This document shows positions 54,300-64,000 of a stretch of DNA of 64,000 nt, one piece after another. The number at the start of each line of letters is the position of its first letter. Position 1 is the stretch's first letter. The DNA lies in contig JAYKKI010000066.1 of NCBI GenBank assembly GCA_039881145.1, positions 12,355,501 to 12,419,500 on the forward strand, in the 5' to 3' direction. A model generated the notes under the pieces. That model saw only the letters and a program-made list of their open reading frames with translations, was not told where the DNA came from and did no database searches. This DNA comes from Druceiella hillmani. Its lineage: Eukaryota > Arthropoda > Insecta > Lepidoptera > Hepialidae. Position numbers and translations under genes: made by a program.

Positions 54300-54340
54300 T
54301 ATGATACATTTGTTTACATCAGGTAAACAAATGTATCATA
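54300..54340. repeat. Perfect 18-bp hairpin
   Basis: TATGATACATTTGTTTAC, the loop ATCAG, then the exact complement. It is the most stable of the small hairpins in the window by length. Confidence 0.85.
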
Positions 54341-54455
54341 ACTCGATTAAAGTTATTAAATAAATATTAAAAAAAAACATAAAATACTCCAAATAAATTT
54401 TAAAGACGAAATGATTGTAAATAAAAAAAATAATTTCATTTAAACTTACTAATAA

Positions 54456-54488
54456 TAATGGTTATCAGCTTCACACTGATAACCATTA
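54456..54488. repeat. Perfect 13-bp hairpin
   Basis: TAATGGTTATCAG, the loop CTTCACA, then CTGATAACCATTA. Confidence 0.85.
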
Positions 54489-54864
54489 ACTTTATTCACT
54501 AACCTTCGTACGACGTACATTTTAACTGAATGCTGGAAACTAGGTCACGCAAAAGTCTTCATATTAACAGGAAATTAAGGCAAGGTTTGTTACCCATTAA
54601 ACACATTCAACCCATTAAATATGTATCAATAGAAGGCGCCTCCGTTAATGAAGTTTTCGTGTTAAAGTTCTTCTATATTCTGTTCGGTTTTTATGATTAT
54701 GACACCCCTAAATGGCCACTTCGCAGAAACTTTCATAACACTTTGTGATATTACTTTTTGTGGTTTTACAAGAGATTTCATAACATAATGCAAAACCATT
54801 CAGTTTCAAAATTACTTTAAGACTCATAAACTATATAATATATTTTATATATATATAGTTTATG

Positions 54865-54978
54865 ATATATTTTGTCATATTTTTAAGCACTTTTCAATAC
54901 ACTAATATATTTTGTCATATTTTTAAGCACTTTTCAATACACTCTAAGAGAGTATTGAAAAGTGCTTAAAAATATGAC
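54865..54978. repeat. Direct repeat (2 x 39 bp) followed by inverted copy
   Basis: The unit from ATATATTTTGTCATATTT to TTTTCAATACACT occurs at 54865-54903 and 54905-54943. It is followed at 54951-54978 by the inverted AGTATTGAAAAGTGCTTAAA and AATATGAC. This gives two alternative hairpins of about 26 bp with the same right arm. Confidence 0.9.
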
Positions 54979-55754
54979 TTTTAAAGCAAAAAATAAGCAA
55001 AAAAATTGCAAATGTATTATTCAAAATCAAAATGCCATTTCATAGGCCGAAAAATTTGGGAAGAAAAATAACTTCTAACAATTTATGTACGTAATTTTTA
55101 TAAAGTTAACCTAAATAATAAAAAAAAACAAACAATTTTAGGCCTTTCCTTCTGCTAAATTTATTTCCTTCTACTCTATCAATGTTTATTGTAAAATCTT
55201 CATTTGTTAATGGTCAAATTGACAATTTTTTAAAATTGACTGTTAGTGATTGTTGGCTGTATTAATCATTTTAAGGAATGCAGTGATTAAAATAACTTAG
55301 ATTTCTGACAGATTACAGAATACAGGAGGTGGTCAAAATTAAAAACCAATTCCAAGATAATCCTGAAATTCCAGACAGGCTGATAACCCTAGTAACAATA
55401 TTCTTCTTTCGGGGTATAGGTGTGTAGTACTGTTTTCAAAAATAACTTTTAGGATTTAATAATAAGTACAAATGAATTTTATTTACGTGTTACAAACTAT
55501 TTTGAAAAAAAAGTGTTTTGGCCTTTTTTACGGTCTCGAAATTTATACTCGCAACACACGAAGTAAAAAATAACAATTGATATTTATACATAAAATGAAA
55601 TTGCATAATACTTCTTCCTGTAAACTGAAGATAGTTTAAAAAAAATTACTTAGGGACGCGTAATAAAGGTAATAGAAAGCAATAATATTGTTTTTAAAAT
55701 TTGTCTCCATCTTTCTGTTTGATTACAGTTGTAGTTTTTTGAAAAACATGGGGT
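54979..55754. other. AT-rich non-coding stretch
   Basis: Nothing recognised. Confidence 0.5.
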
Positions 55755-56213
55755 TTGACTCGGTTTAATATTTATTTTCTATTTATATATGTGAATTTAA
55801 TATTTCCAAAAATGCTTTTACTTCTTACTATCAAAAAAACAAAGAAATGCCTAGCTACTCGAGTACTAGTAATTACAGACATGTTAAAGTCATTTAGAAA
55901 GAAAATGTTTAAACAGAAGGACAAAGTACACAAGAAAGTAATCGAACACAAAAATATTGTTCTTGGAAAGTTTGTTCGTCATTGGGCCTGTTTATTTGTT
56001 TGCGCATTAAGCGAGAAGAGCCAAAAGGGCTTCAATAAACTTTTTTGTGTGAAATCTGTTGGATCTGGAATAATGTATGATACTTTTATGGCAATCGATC
56101 AATTAACAGGAAAATATGGCAATTTTTCTTTCCAAAACAATACATATTTAATTATAAAAAGTACATTTTTGGTTAATACAATAAAAAATATTATAATCTT
56201 TAAGTTAACTTAA
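55755..56213 (+). CDS. Unassigned 152-codon open frame (longest in window)
   Basis: The frame has a hydrophobic start (MTRFNIYFLFIYVNLIF, about residues 1-25), a Lys-rich middle (KSFRKKMFKQKDKVHKKVIE, about 45-65) and a mixed remainder with VRHWACLFVCAL and VGSGIMYDTFMAID. It is much longer than most chance frames here but still plausible by chance in 64 kb of six frames. I do not recognise a family. No splice sites, promoter or polyadenylation signal were established. It could be an exon, a viral or transposon scrap, or chance. Confidence 0.2.
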   Translation: MTRFNIYFLFIYVNLIFPKMLLLLTIKKTKKCLATRVLVITDMLKSFRKKMFKQKDKVHKKVIEHKNIVLGKFVRHWACLFVCALSEKSQKGFNKLFCVKSVGSGIMYDTFMAIDQLTGKYGNFSFQNNTYLIIKSTFLVNTIKNIIIFKLT

Positions 56214-57366
56214 CAATTTTGTTTGAAGGTACACGCGAATGCGATACGGCTAGTTATAATTTGGAAAAAAAACTCTACTTGCTATTAAATGTTTAAAAAA
56301 ATTATATTTACCTAATTGTGTACGGAAGCAGAACACGCTTAAATAAATATACATGTTTCCCACGTAGTAAGAGTATGTATTTAACTGGTTTATTATTATA
56401 TAAACGAATCATTATTTCAATTTGACTGTAAAACTAATTCATATATTCTAAACATATTTGCAACTTTCATGTACAAAAATAAAGTGATTAGTCACAATTT
56501 ATAAATTTAATTTCTCGCATACATTTCTTAATTAAAATCTGTAAATTTTAGAAAAAATTAAATAGAGCGGACACCTAAAACTTTGTAAATAGTACTTCGT
56601 GTAGGCCATATATTCCAATTTACACAAATTATCATAATCGGCGGTAAATTAGGAAATCTAATTTAACACGTGGTTGACAGACTTTCTGAAATAAAATTTA
56701 AAAACTTCATATTTTTAATTTTTATAGAAATCACATTTCCCAACTCAAAGAGAGTAAAATTATTTATAACCAGTAATAATATTTCTCACCTTAAACTCTT
56801 CAGTCACCTAGATTAATGTGGTATTTAAGAAGTCTATTAATTTACACAATTTAAATATAAATTACAGATTCACTGAAATGATAAATTTCAAACGAAATTA
56901 TTCATACATATGTTTTAAAATATTACAACGTATCACGTATGACGTGAAGTAATTCAAAAAACTTTTTAGAAATGTTTTATGCCCCAGCTATATATCAACT
57001 AAACTCCCTGAGTTGATTTTGGAAAAGCAAAGTGTATGTAAGGTACATACATATATTTACTTTTTTAACGTATTGCCCTTATCTGACACTTAATAATGGC
57101 CGACAATAGATGCTAGCTATTAACTTAATTCGCTATAATCATCCAATTTTATCTTAGTTTAAGTACATATTCCCAAAAATATTTCTATACTTATGTTTCA
57201 TTGCAAAAATTTGTAATTAGAGGTTGATTCCACTCTACGTCGTATAACGACTAGAAAATTAGTTAGAATATTGCCACTAGAAGTTTAGGCGACCTACGTA
57301 TGCGAATATTAATTTTTAATCTGAAGGAAATGAAGATGAATCTTTGTATATTATTGGAAAAAAACT
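56214..57366. other. AT-rich non-coding stretch
   Basis: Nothing recognised. Confidence 0.5.
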
Positions 57367-58140
57367 AACTCACATTCTTGAATTATTGAATATATTTGGC
57401 GTTAATTTTGTAGAAATTCATTATTCACAATTAAATGAAACTACGTGATGTAGTATTATTTCTACTTTCTTTAAGTTCTTTACCACGACCTAGGTTTCGT
57501 TGTATTACAACATCTTCAGGTGGGCTATAAGCAAAGATTAACTTTTAGGATCATCCAACAGCATTTATATGTTTCAAACGCAATAGCGGAAGCCGGGTTT
57601 GTGTCGGTTTTCCCACTGATTATGTTAGTGAGTTTATTGCAGGATAGGTTTTATTATATTTCCCAGAGTTATACGATATACAAGTATTTTAGTGGGGGTA
57701 ATAAATTAAATTGATGTTATTCTATGAGTCGTGCTATGCCAAATGTTCCGGTGTATGTAATAAAATTAAATGGAAGTTATTCTCAGTAATATATTTCTAC
57801 AATAGCAAGGGTATCTGAAAGTTAGAACAAGGTTATACCACTAATTCTACATATCTTCCGTTTTATTCATTCATATATTTATTTATTTCTTTATTTTTCT
57901 CCTTTGTTTTATTTAATTTTTTATATTTATTTATTTATTTATTTTTATATTTTTTTATGTACTTATATTTATATGTGTATTTGGGCTGAAACAATTTGAA
58001 GAGTACTATACTATCAATGCTGTCTAATTATATTGAAGATATTGTATTACAACGAAACCTAAGTCGTAGTAAAAAACTTAAAGAAAGTAGAAATAATACT
58101 ACATTACTTAGTTTCGTTTAATTGTGAACCCACATTCTTT
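57367..58140 (+). mobile_element. Inverted-repeat element, Penelope-like (copy 4, longest)
   Basis: The left side starts with the full tail (ATTGAATATATTTGGCG at about 57385), then CACAATTAAATGAAACTACG and the arm to about 57540. The right arm (about 58036-58127) is the inverted partner ending TTTAATTGTG without a tail. Between them lie about 500 bp found in no other copy here, including an ATTT-rich stretch at 57880-57960 and no recognisable gene. The flanks AACTCACATTCTT (57367-57379) and AACCCACATTCTT (58128-58140) form a 13-bp direct repeat with one mismatch, read as a target-site duplication. This shows the same tail-at-one-end layout as the copy at 16001 but in the opposite orientation. 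Confidence 0.7.
57483..57523 (-). ncRNA. Hammerhead-ribozyme-like motif
   Basis: On the minus strand this is identical in all core positions to the motif at 16136-16176: CCAC/GUGG stem I, CUGAAGA, an extra U, GUUGU/ACAAC stem II, GAAA, ACC/GGU stem III and C at the cleavage position. Two identical copies 41 kb apart in otherwise diverged elements suggest recent activity or constraint; this is inference. Confidence 0.45.
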
Positions 58141-58974
58141 TGGATCGTCTGGAAGTAAATTTCAAAAATTATTATGCCTAATTGAACAGCGAGACTCGCC
58201 CTCGCTGATATTGAACTTTGTTGTTTACATAAATATAGCATAGTTTACACAATATAGCATATTTTCGCAGCATGCCGTGCTGCGAAAATTCTAGAACATG
58301 TAACTATTATATTTATTAATATTAAATTACACTTGATTACATTTAGTAATAATTAAATGAGCATAAATGTGAAATTATTTATTAATTCAAACGATTTTTT
58401 TATCTCAGTGTTAAATATTTTGTTATATATATACACGATGATATTTTGTAAAAGTTAATTATTTCAAAAGTCTTTTTAAAAAAATTTACTTCAAAATAAA
58501 TTACGGTACTTTATATTAACGGTATTGCTCAAAAATGAATACAGATAAATAACATTTAAGTATCTATTTGTGATTACGGAATTTTTAGATAAAATTTCCA
58601 TCACATGGATGGTGCCGTATGTACATATATAGTATCGAGTAAAAGTTATTAATGGCTATTAAGTAATTTGAAATTCAATTATTCCTTTAAAGCTCCATGC
58701 TTAACTTACGGATTTACGCACAGTATTGGCCATATGGAAGAATATAAAAAAATGGTTAAATACAAGCACATCAGAAAAATAACTAATCGGATATAAAACA
58801 GTAACAATAACCAATAAGACAGGAACACACAACAATATAAAAAATAAAATTTTTATTAGTTATCAGTCGTGAACTACCATATAACTCTATAAATCCATTC
58901 CTGAAGCAGTAAATAGAGCAGAAAAAATATCTAGATTCGGTGCATCTCGCAAGACTGTATTTAACATGTGAGTG
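58141..58974. other. AT-rich non-coding stretch
   Basis: It contains the 12-bp hairpin ATTTTCGCAGCA / TGCTGCGAAAAT at 58261-58289 (loop TGCCG). No gene recognised. Confidence 0.5.
58261..58289. repeat. 12-bp hairpin
   Basis: ATTTTCGCAGCA, the loop TGCCG, then TGCTGCGAAAAT; it is GC-rich relative to its surroundings. Confidence 0.8.
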
Positions 58975-59254
58975 CATGAAAAGCAGGTAAAGGCTGTAGA
59001 AAATTCGTGCGCGGTTTTGGCATGTGAAATAAATGAAGAGATCGTCCTATCATGTCGTAGCCAGGAGGGCTAAGCGCTACTAAATTCAAGATCGAGGTGT
59101 TGTTAGCATTATGATTTGATAATAAAAATAAAAGCACGATGCAAATTAATTCCCCTGTGAGTTGAAGGGAATTACAATCGACCATGCCTATAATCAATTT
59201 GGAAGAGAATAAGTATAAGAACCTATTGAACATTTTCAATATTTTCTCCAGCAT
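58975..59254 (-). pseudogene. LINE endonuclease scrap (CR1/L2-like)
   Basis: The minus-strand frame of 97 codons reads VDCNSLQLTGELICIVLLFL, then LSNHNANNTSILNLVALSPP and GYDMIGRSLHLF. The layout resembles the apurinic-endonuclease domain of CR1/L2-type LINEs (N.rSL..K...I......HN.DI...TETWL..NDTSIL..L.PPGY...R). The TETW block is missing, apparently deleted between NHNA and NNTS. There is only a short scrap and no RT nearby, so the call is tentative. Confidence 0.45.
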
Positions 59255-59558
59255 GAGGAAATGTGTAGCACTATACGAAGACGGTATACGGTTGACCGCA
59301 TTGGTTTTAAGAATACTACGTACTAAATAATTAAATAAGCTACGGCAAATTCGACATCGTGCAAATAATGTGAATGCCCTATGACCAATCCTTGTACCTA
59401 GTATGACAAATCTTAATCCTAGTACCTAATACTAATATAGGCATTCTGCATTTTTTGCATAAATTACATATTCATAAATAAAAAACTGTAGAATACTTCC
59501 CTAGGATCGTGAAATTTGGCAAGAAGCAAGGTCTCAATCACAAATAAAGGAAAAAAAT
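59255..59558. other. AT-rich non-coding stretch
   Basis: Nothing recognised. Confidence 0.45.
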
Positions 59559-59600
59559 CACAGTTAAATAAAACTGCGTGATGTTGTATTATTTCTATTC
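59559..59600 (+). mobile_element. Penelope-like arm fragment
   Basis: CACAGTTAAATAAAACTGCG then TGATGTTGTATTATTTCTA is the outer arm of the inverted-repeat family (CACAATTAAATGAAACTACG...), broken off after about 40 bases. Confidence 0.75.
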
Positions 59601-59601
59601 T

Positions 59602-59685
59602 ATCCATGTTGAGAGTAAAAGAGATGTGATCGGCTTCTTTCCCATCCATGTTGAGAATAAAAGAGATGGAATCGGAAAATAAAGC
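59602..59685. repeat. Two-copy tandem repeat (42-bp unit)
   Basis: ATCCATGTTGAGAGTAAAAG starts at 59602 and ATCCATGTTGAGAATAAAAG at 59644. Each is followed by AGATG..ATCGG. It lies directly beside the broken Penelope-like arm. Confidence 0.85.
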
Positions 59686-62600
59686 AACGTCTTACTTATC
59701 TTTTATAATAAAGAGTGAGACTTTAATATAGACAAAGAACAAGAACAGTCCCAGTATAAAGCAAAATTTTAAAATAAATCCACTAGAAGGTGTAACCATT
59801 TTGAATGGCGTTACCATTTTAAATAAATCATTTTATTTCCAGAGGTAAATGCAACTAACTAAATTTTTCCATGGTTTACAAATTTACTGGTAGTAAGAAA
59901 ATAGAACTGCTGAACTCAGACCGTCGCTATGATTATATTGTTAGACAGCTCAAATTCTTAATTTTTTTACTTTTTTTTTACGACTCAGATAGGTCTGTTA
60001 TGCTGATATGATCATTCAAAAATGTTTATGAAATAATAGGAAGTTGGTTATTACCAAGATATGATACTGTATATAAATATAGACGCAGTTTTAAATTATG
60101 ACTTCATCACATTATGATATTGATATGATATTGATATTATATATATGATAGCATATTGGGTGAATGTGTTGAAGTCATAATTGACATTCATATTGACGAA
60201 TGTTTTATTTGGTGGCTTTTCCAAAAGATCTTTTCCACCAGAAAACCTAAATACTAACATTAAATAATTGTGTTTCCAACAATGTCACAACAATGAGTCT
60301 GCTCAACATTTTTAGTTTTCAAAATTTTAATATAAATTTACGTAACTATTCTCAGATCTGCTTGTGTTCGTATAGATTGACGAATTTTGCTTGAATATGT
60401 TTTATGTCAGAAAGGAAGGGATCTGTCAAAATACTTTCGTCAAAATAAGGCAGTGTAAACCATATTGATGAAGACATGTCACAATCACAAATCAATACTA
60501 AATCCATTAACGTCATATTATGTCGCCAACGTTGTTTAAATTACAAACGAAAAAATTACCTCTAGCGTCTGAGCTATTAAAGAACGTAACTGAAGCAATG
60601 AAATTAGGGCGGAAGTTATCTTTCTCCGCCGTACGCGCCCAGCTTGCCGGTAACTTTCTAGTGCATGGCAGAAATTAGTATTTTTTCTTTACCTCTGGAC
60701 ATACCTTTCGGGTTTCACCAAAACAAGAGTTACCATCTAAGGAGTAATACGGTTCGAATCAAATTTCTCCTCTTTAGTTTTTATAGAACATAGATGTAAA
60801 TTTCATATGGGAAAACTCAAAGGTGGAACAGATTCATGAGCTCAGATGCTCATCGTTTTATTCGTTCCACTAAGTATTATCAAATAAAAAAATACGTAAT
60901 TAATTGGATACTCCCCTCAGATTTTATAAAACTCTAAATGTAACAGACATACGTACATACTCCTATATATACATACGTACCTTCAAACTCCAAGACGGTA
61001 AGAGCTTAACCAATAACATTTTCTTGACAACACACAGGTTTTTTAATTTCATCGGCCCCCTCCTGGTAACGCAAAACTTTCATTATATTGATGAAAATAC
61101 CAATTAATACATGAAGTGCCTCTTTGATCCTATGAGGTTAAATAAATACCCAACTATTACGTAAATATTACAGTACAACGATAATTTCATTACACAACAT
61201 CCCATATAGTATAAAGGCTTTAAATAAATGTTACGACAAGCGGAGACGTAATTTTATATCTTTGAAGAATAAACATATTAATACTCAAAACAAGGTTCAG
61301 GGAATATATAAGTTACCTTTTGATTAATAACCTTCAGAGTTTATATATATTCTCAAATTGGATAAAGGACATGTAGGACTCAAATTACATTACCAGTTAC
61401 AGATTTCTCAAGTGAAATTTATGAGATATTATTAAGAAAAGTGATTTCAATAAATGAATTTTAATTTATTCTGGAATTTATAAAAGGGCACACGACTTTT
61501 TCCAATCCTTATTATCAGCAATTTGGTAGTTTGTTATTTGCCAGTTTTACAAAACAAAAAAATTGTTTTATAATTATTTTAAAGTATCTATGGATTAATT
61601 TAGTTGTCTCTTTTTATATAATACAGAAAACAACAAAATTTCGTAGAATTAAGGTTTGGTCATGCAGAAAATACAAATATAATTAGTATTGGAAAATACA
61701 AATTTAATGAAGTTTTATTAAAAAAAATAATCTTTCCTTTCGTGTTGGAAAAAGTAAACGAGGGTTTGGCGCCTATTGTTTTTAATTAAATAATTGTAAT
61801 TTTCAAGTTTTCAGTTTGCTTGCATCGAATTGCTAATATATTGAAAAGATATATAAGAAGAAAAAACATAATTTTAAAATTACAAAATGATAATTTTGCC
61901 GAGTCACGAAAAAATATGTTGTTGCTTATTAAAAAAATGTAGTGGATATATATGTATCTATTGTGATAATGGGAAACAGTACATTGCATTTAAAAACCAA
62001 ATTAGAATAAATTTTTTTTGTAGCTTAGTGAACACCAGATAGTTTTTCCCTCGCTTCATAATAATGTTTAGTAGCTACGATTATAACATGACTGCATTTT
62101 AAATCGGATAATTTATTGCAAACATGGGCGGCTTTGAAATATTTAGATCGGTTAGTAGTCGTGTCAAACATTTGAAATATATTAGTGCTATAACAGGTTA
62201 ACATCAAAAGAAAAAAGTGGAACACTTATAAAATCACTCAGTCTATCCGTCTTTATGTCACCGGCGTTTTTCTCTGAAACTTCATAACGTAGAAATTTTT
62301 CTTATTATTAAAAGATGACAGACCACATATATATCAATAGATATGAGGCGAAAACTTTTACGTGTAAATTTTAGGATTTAAAGTGACAAATTAAGTATTG
62401 TAAACGTCTTTCTTCCAATCATAGGTCAAATTCCATTCATAGTTCGGAGTATCATTAAAAAGTGTTACTTATAAAGGCTAATATATTTTTTATTACTTTG
62501 TTTATTCCTAAAAAAAATACTTTCTCTCCGCCATTATTATCTAAGTTTCCCAATCTAATTCATGAAAAATTGGGTTTTTAGAAACCTATGCAAAGGTTGT

Positions 62601-63599
62601 AGGTAACGATGACTCTAGGTATCAACATTTGTTTAATATGTACCATGTTTTTATGCATTGGTGAAGTGTATTATCAACAATATATTTAGTTTAAGAAAAA
62701 TTAATACTTTTTATTATAAATAAAGCTTAATATAAATACCATGTACCTTTAAATGTTTTAAGAGGTTAAATGTACCCTCAATGAAAGTTCTACTCGTAAC
62801 TTGACAAGTTATTTTTTCTTTTTAAGCTCCATTTGAGAAATATCAAGTTTCCAAATGACTTGCAATTTATAACACCGTCTCTCTAAGCTTTCGGAAAATA
62901 AACAAATTCAACTTGGGTCTTATCATTTTTTAACCCAAGGTAACTAATTAATTAACGTTTTGGTTAAAACCGAATGTACACTGAAATTAACACAATGGAT
63001 CAATGGAATTAATATTGGATCTGAAAGACATTCAATGTTGAAATATTTTACCAAAGTTTTAAAGAATGAAACGATTTTATGCAAATATTTAAAATGAATG
63101 TATTTTCGTTTAATGTTAGAAAATATTTATCCCAAATGTCAAAATTTTTGACAACTCATACTGTTATGCCCAAATGACGTAAAAGAACTGGAACCTTAAA
63201 CGAAATGGAACACACGTGAGTTTGACAATACTTACAATAAACATTGTATTTCAAAACGATGATTAACATAAGTGAAAGGTAAGTAAGAATTAACAGTTTG
63301 TATTTTTTCATGCTTTAGCTCTTAGATACGTGTTACGAAGTTATAGCATTGAATGACGCAAACAAAGCGCAAGTTTGGGGCTACACTTTAATGATATAAT
63401 CTTCACATATTATCAAAGCGTATTTCTGAATATTATAGATAAAAATTAATCAGAGGTTAGCACACCTATAACAAAAAAATAATTTTAGTATAGTCCTGTT
63501 TTGTAAATCATATTATTCCCATTAACACGGTTAAAAGTATACCTATCTCAATTCATATATATTTCTTCCACAAGCACTAATGTTGCGGCACGCATAACT
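59686..63599. other. AT-rich non-coding stretch
   Basis: No gene recognised. Small open frames (60904-61107, 61786-61989, 62025-62225) match nothing I know. Confidence 0.5.
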
Positions 63600-63790
63600 T
63601 ATAATATGTTTGAACTTTAAGTACGTTCAGTTATTTTAGATTAGCTTATATAGTTTCCAACTTTCCGTCTTCTCCATTACGAAATGTATTAAATCCGTTT
63701 CAGTATGTGCCTTATATTAACGATGTCTGGGTTACGTTACTGAATAATTATTGTTCAAGTTTAGTCTTAAATTGCCCTATTATGTACCGC
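63600..63790 (+). repeat. Dispersed repeat B, copy 2
   Basis: Aligns with 28845-29050 (same strand), sharing ACGTTCAGTTATT, TAGATTAGCTTAT, TAGTTTCCAA, TCTCCATTACG and TTCAAGTTTAGTC-type landmarks in order. Confidence 0.75.
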
Positions 63791-63840
63791 AAGGGAAGAA
63801 TACACATTTACTGGAATGTGTTATCTACTTAAACTAACGA

Positions 63841-64000
63841 GTTATTAGAGAAGGTGAACGTTTTACTGAACCGTGCGTTCGTGGAACAGACCTTTTTGGA
63901 GGGTCTTGTGTATTAGTATGGAGTGGTATAAATTAATGGACACAACGAGCTGGTGCTTCTGGAAGAGTACCATAACTACGTCTTACGTACGACTTACATC
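63841..64000 (+). pseudogene. Tc1-like transposase fragment, cut by window end
   Basis: One frame reads VIREGERFTEPCVRGTDLFG, then GSCVLVWSGI, and a neighbouring frame continues NGHNELVLLEEYHNYV. This follows the Tc1-family order RxGERxxxxxVxxxxxFGGGSVMVWGGIxxxGxTELVxI, between the first and second catalytic Asp. GGGSVMVWGG has become GGSCVLVWSG, and a frameshift follows, so the copy is probably dead. The rest lies outside the window. Confidence 0.7.

Noticed and set aside
60745..60775. GGTTCGAATC, resembling a tRNA T-arm / pol III B box
   Set aside because: No acceptor stem, D-arm or A box is found at the right distance, so neither a tRNA nor a tRNA-derived SINE is supported.

Overview
The window is AT-rich, intron-like or intergenic eukaryotic DNA with no bacterial features: no operons, no ribosome-binding sites and no long ORFs (the longest is 152 codons). 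I recognised no host gene. The recognisable content is a graveyard of mobile elements: Ty1/copia pol, three mariner transposases of different decay, a Tc1-like transposase, a Jockey-clade LINE tail, a LINE endonuclease scrap, a Helitron fragment, a broken copy of a multi-copy arthropod protein family of unknown function, and a family of inverted-repeat elements that I read as Penelope-like. This mix, with long TA microsatellites, fits an arthropod, most likely an insect. I cannot name the species.

Layout: 1-0.9 kb copia pol cut by a TA array; 9.0-9.5 kb a decayed mariner (minus strand); 13.8-14.0 kb a short candidate MITE; 16.0-16.3 and 20.7-21.0 kb two inverted-repeat elements; 26.1 kb a TA/TG array; 27.35-28.53 kb a mariner with both terminal repeats and a TA duplication; 31.1 kb a small inverted-repeat element; 32.0-33.0 kb Helitron sequence; 36.6-37.3 kb Jockey RT and C-terminus; 39.1-40.1 kb the broken unknown-family gene (minus); 43.0 kb a mariner scrap; 45.5-46.9 kb a large inverted repeat (285-bp arms); 49.7 kb a TA array; 52.6-53.0 kb a dispersed repeat with a partner at 22.6 kb; 54.3-55.0 kb a cluster of perfect hairpins; 57.4-58.1 kb the longest inverted-repeat element; 59.0 kb LINE endonuclease; 63.6 kb a dispersed repeat with a partner at 28.85 kb; 63.84-64.0 kb Tc1-like transposase running off the end.

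The most interesting signal is the inverted-repeat family. Its arms hold a 41-nt motif that can be folded by hand as a minimal hammerhead ribozyme (CUGAAGA core, GAAA, two or three short stems, GUC at the cleavage position). Copies have a roughly 45-bp tail at one end, and two copies are flanked by 13-bp direct repeats. Inverted pseudo-LTRs, a one-sided tail, variable target-site duplication and a hammerhead are the known hallmarks of Penelope-like elements. No Penelope coding sequence is visible, so these would be non-autonomous. The genes here do not work together; they are independent, mostly dead, insertions.
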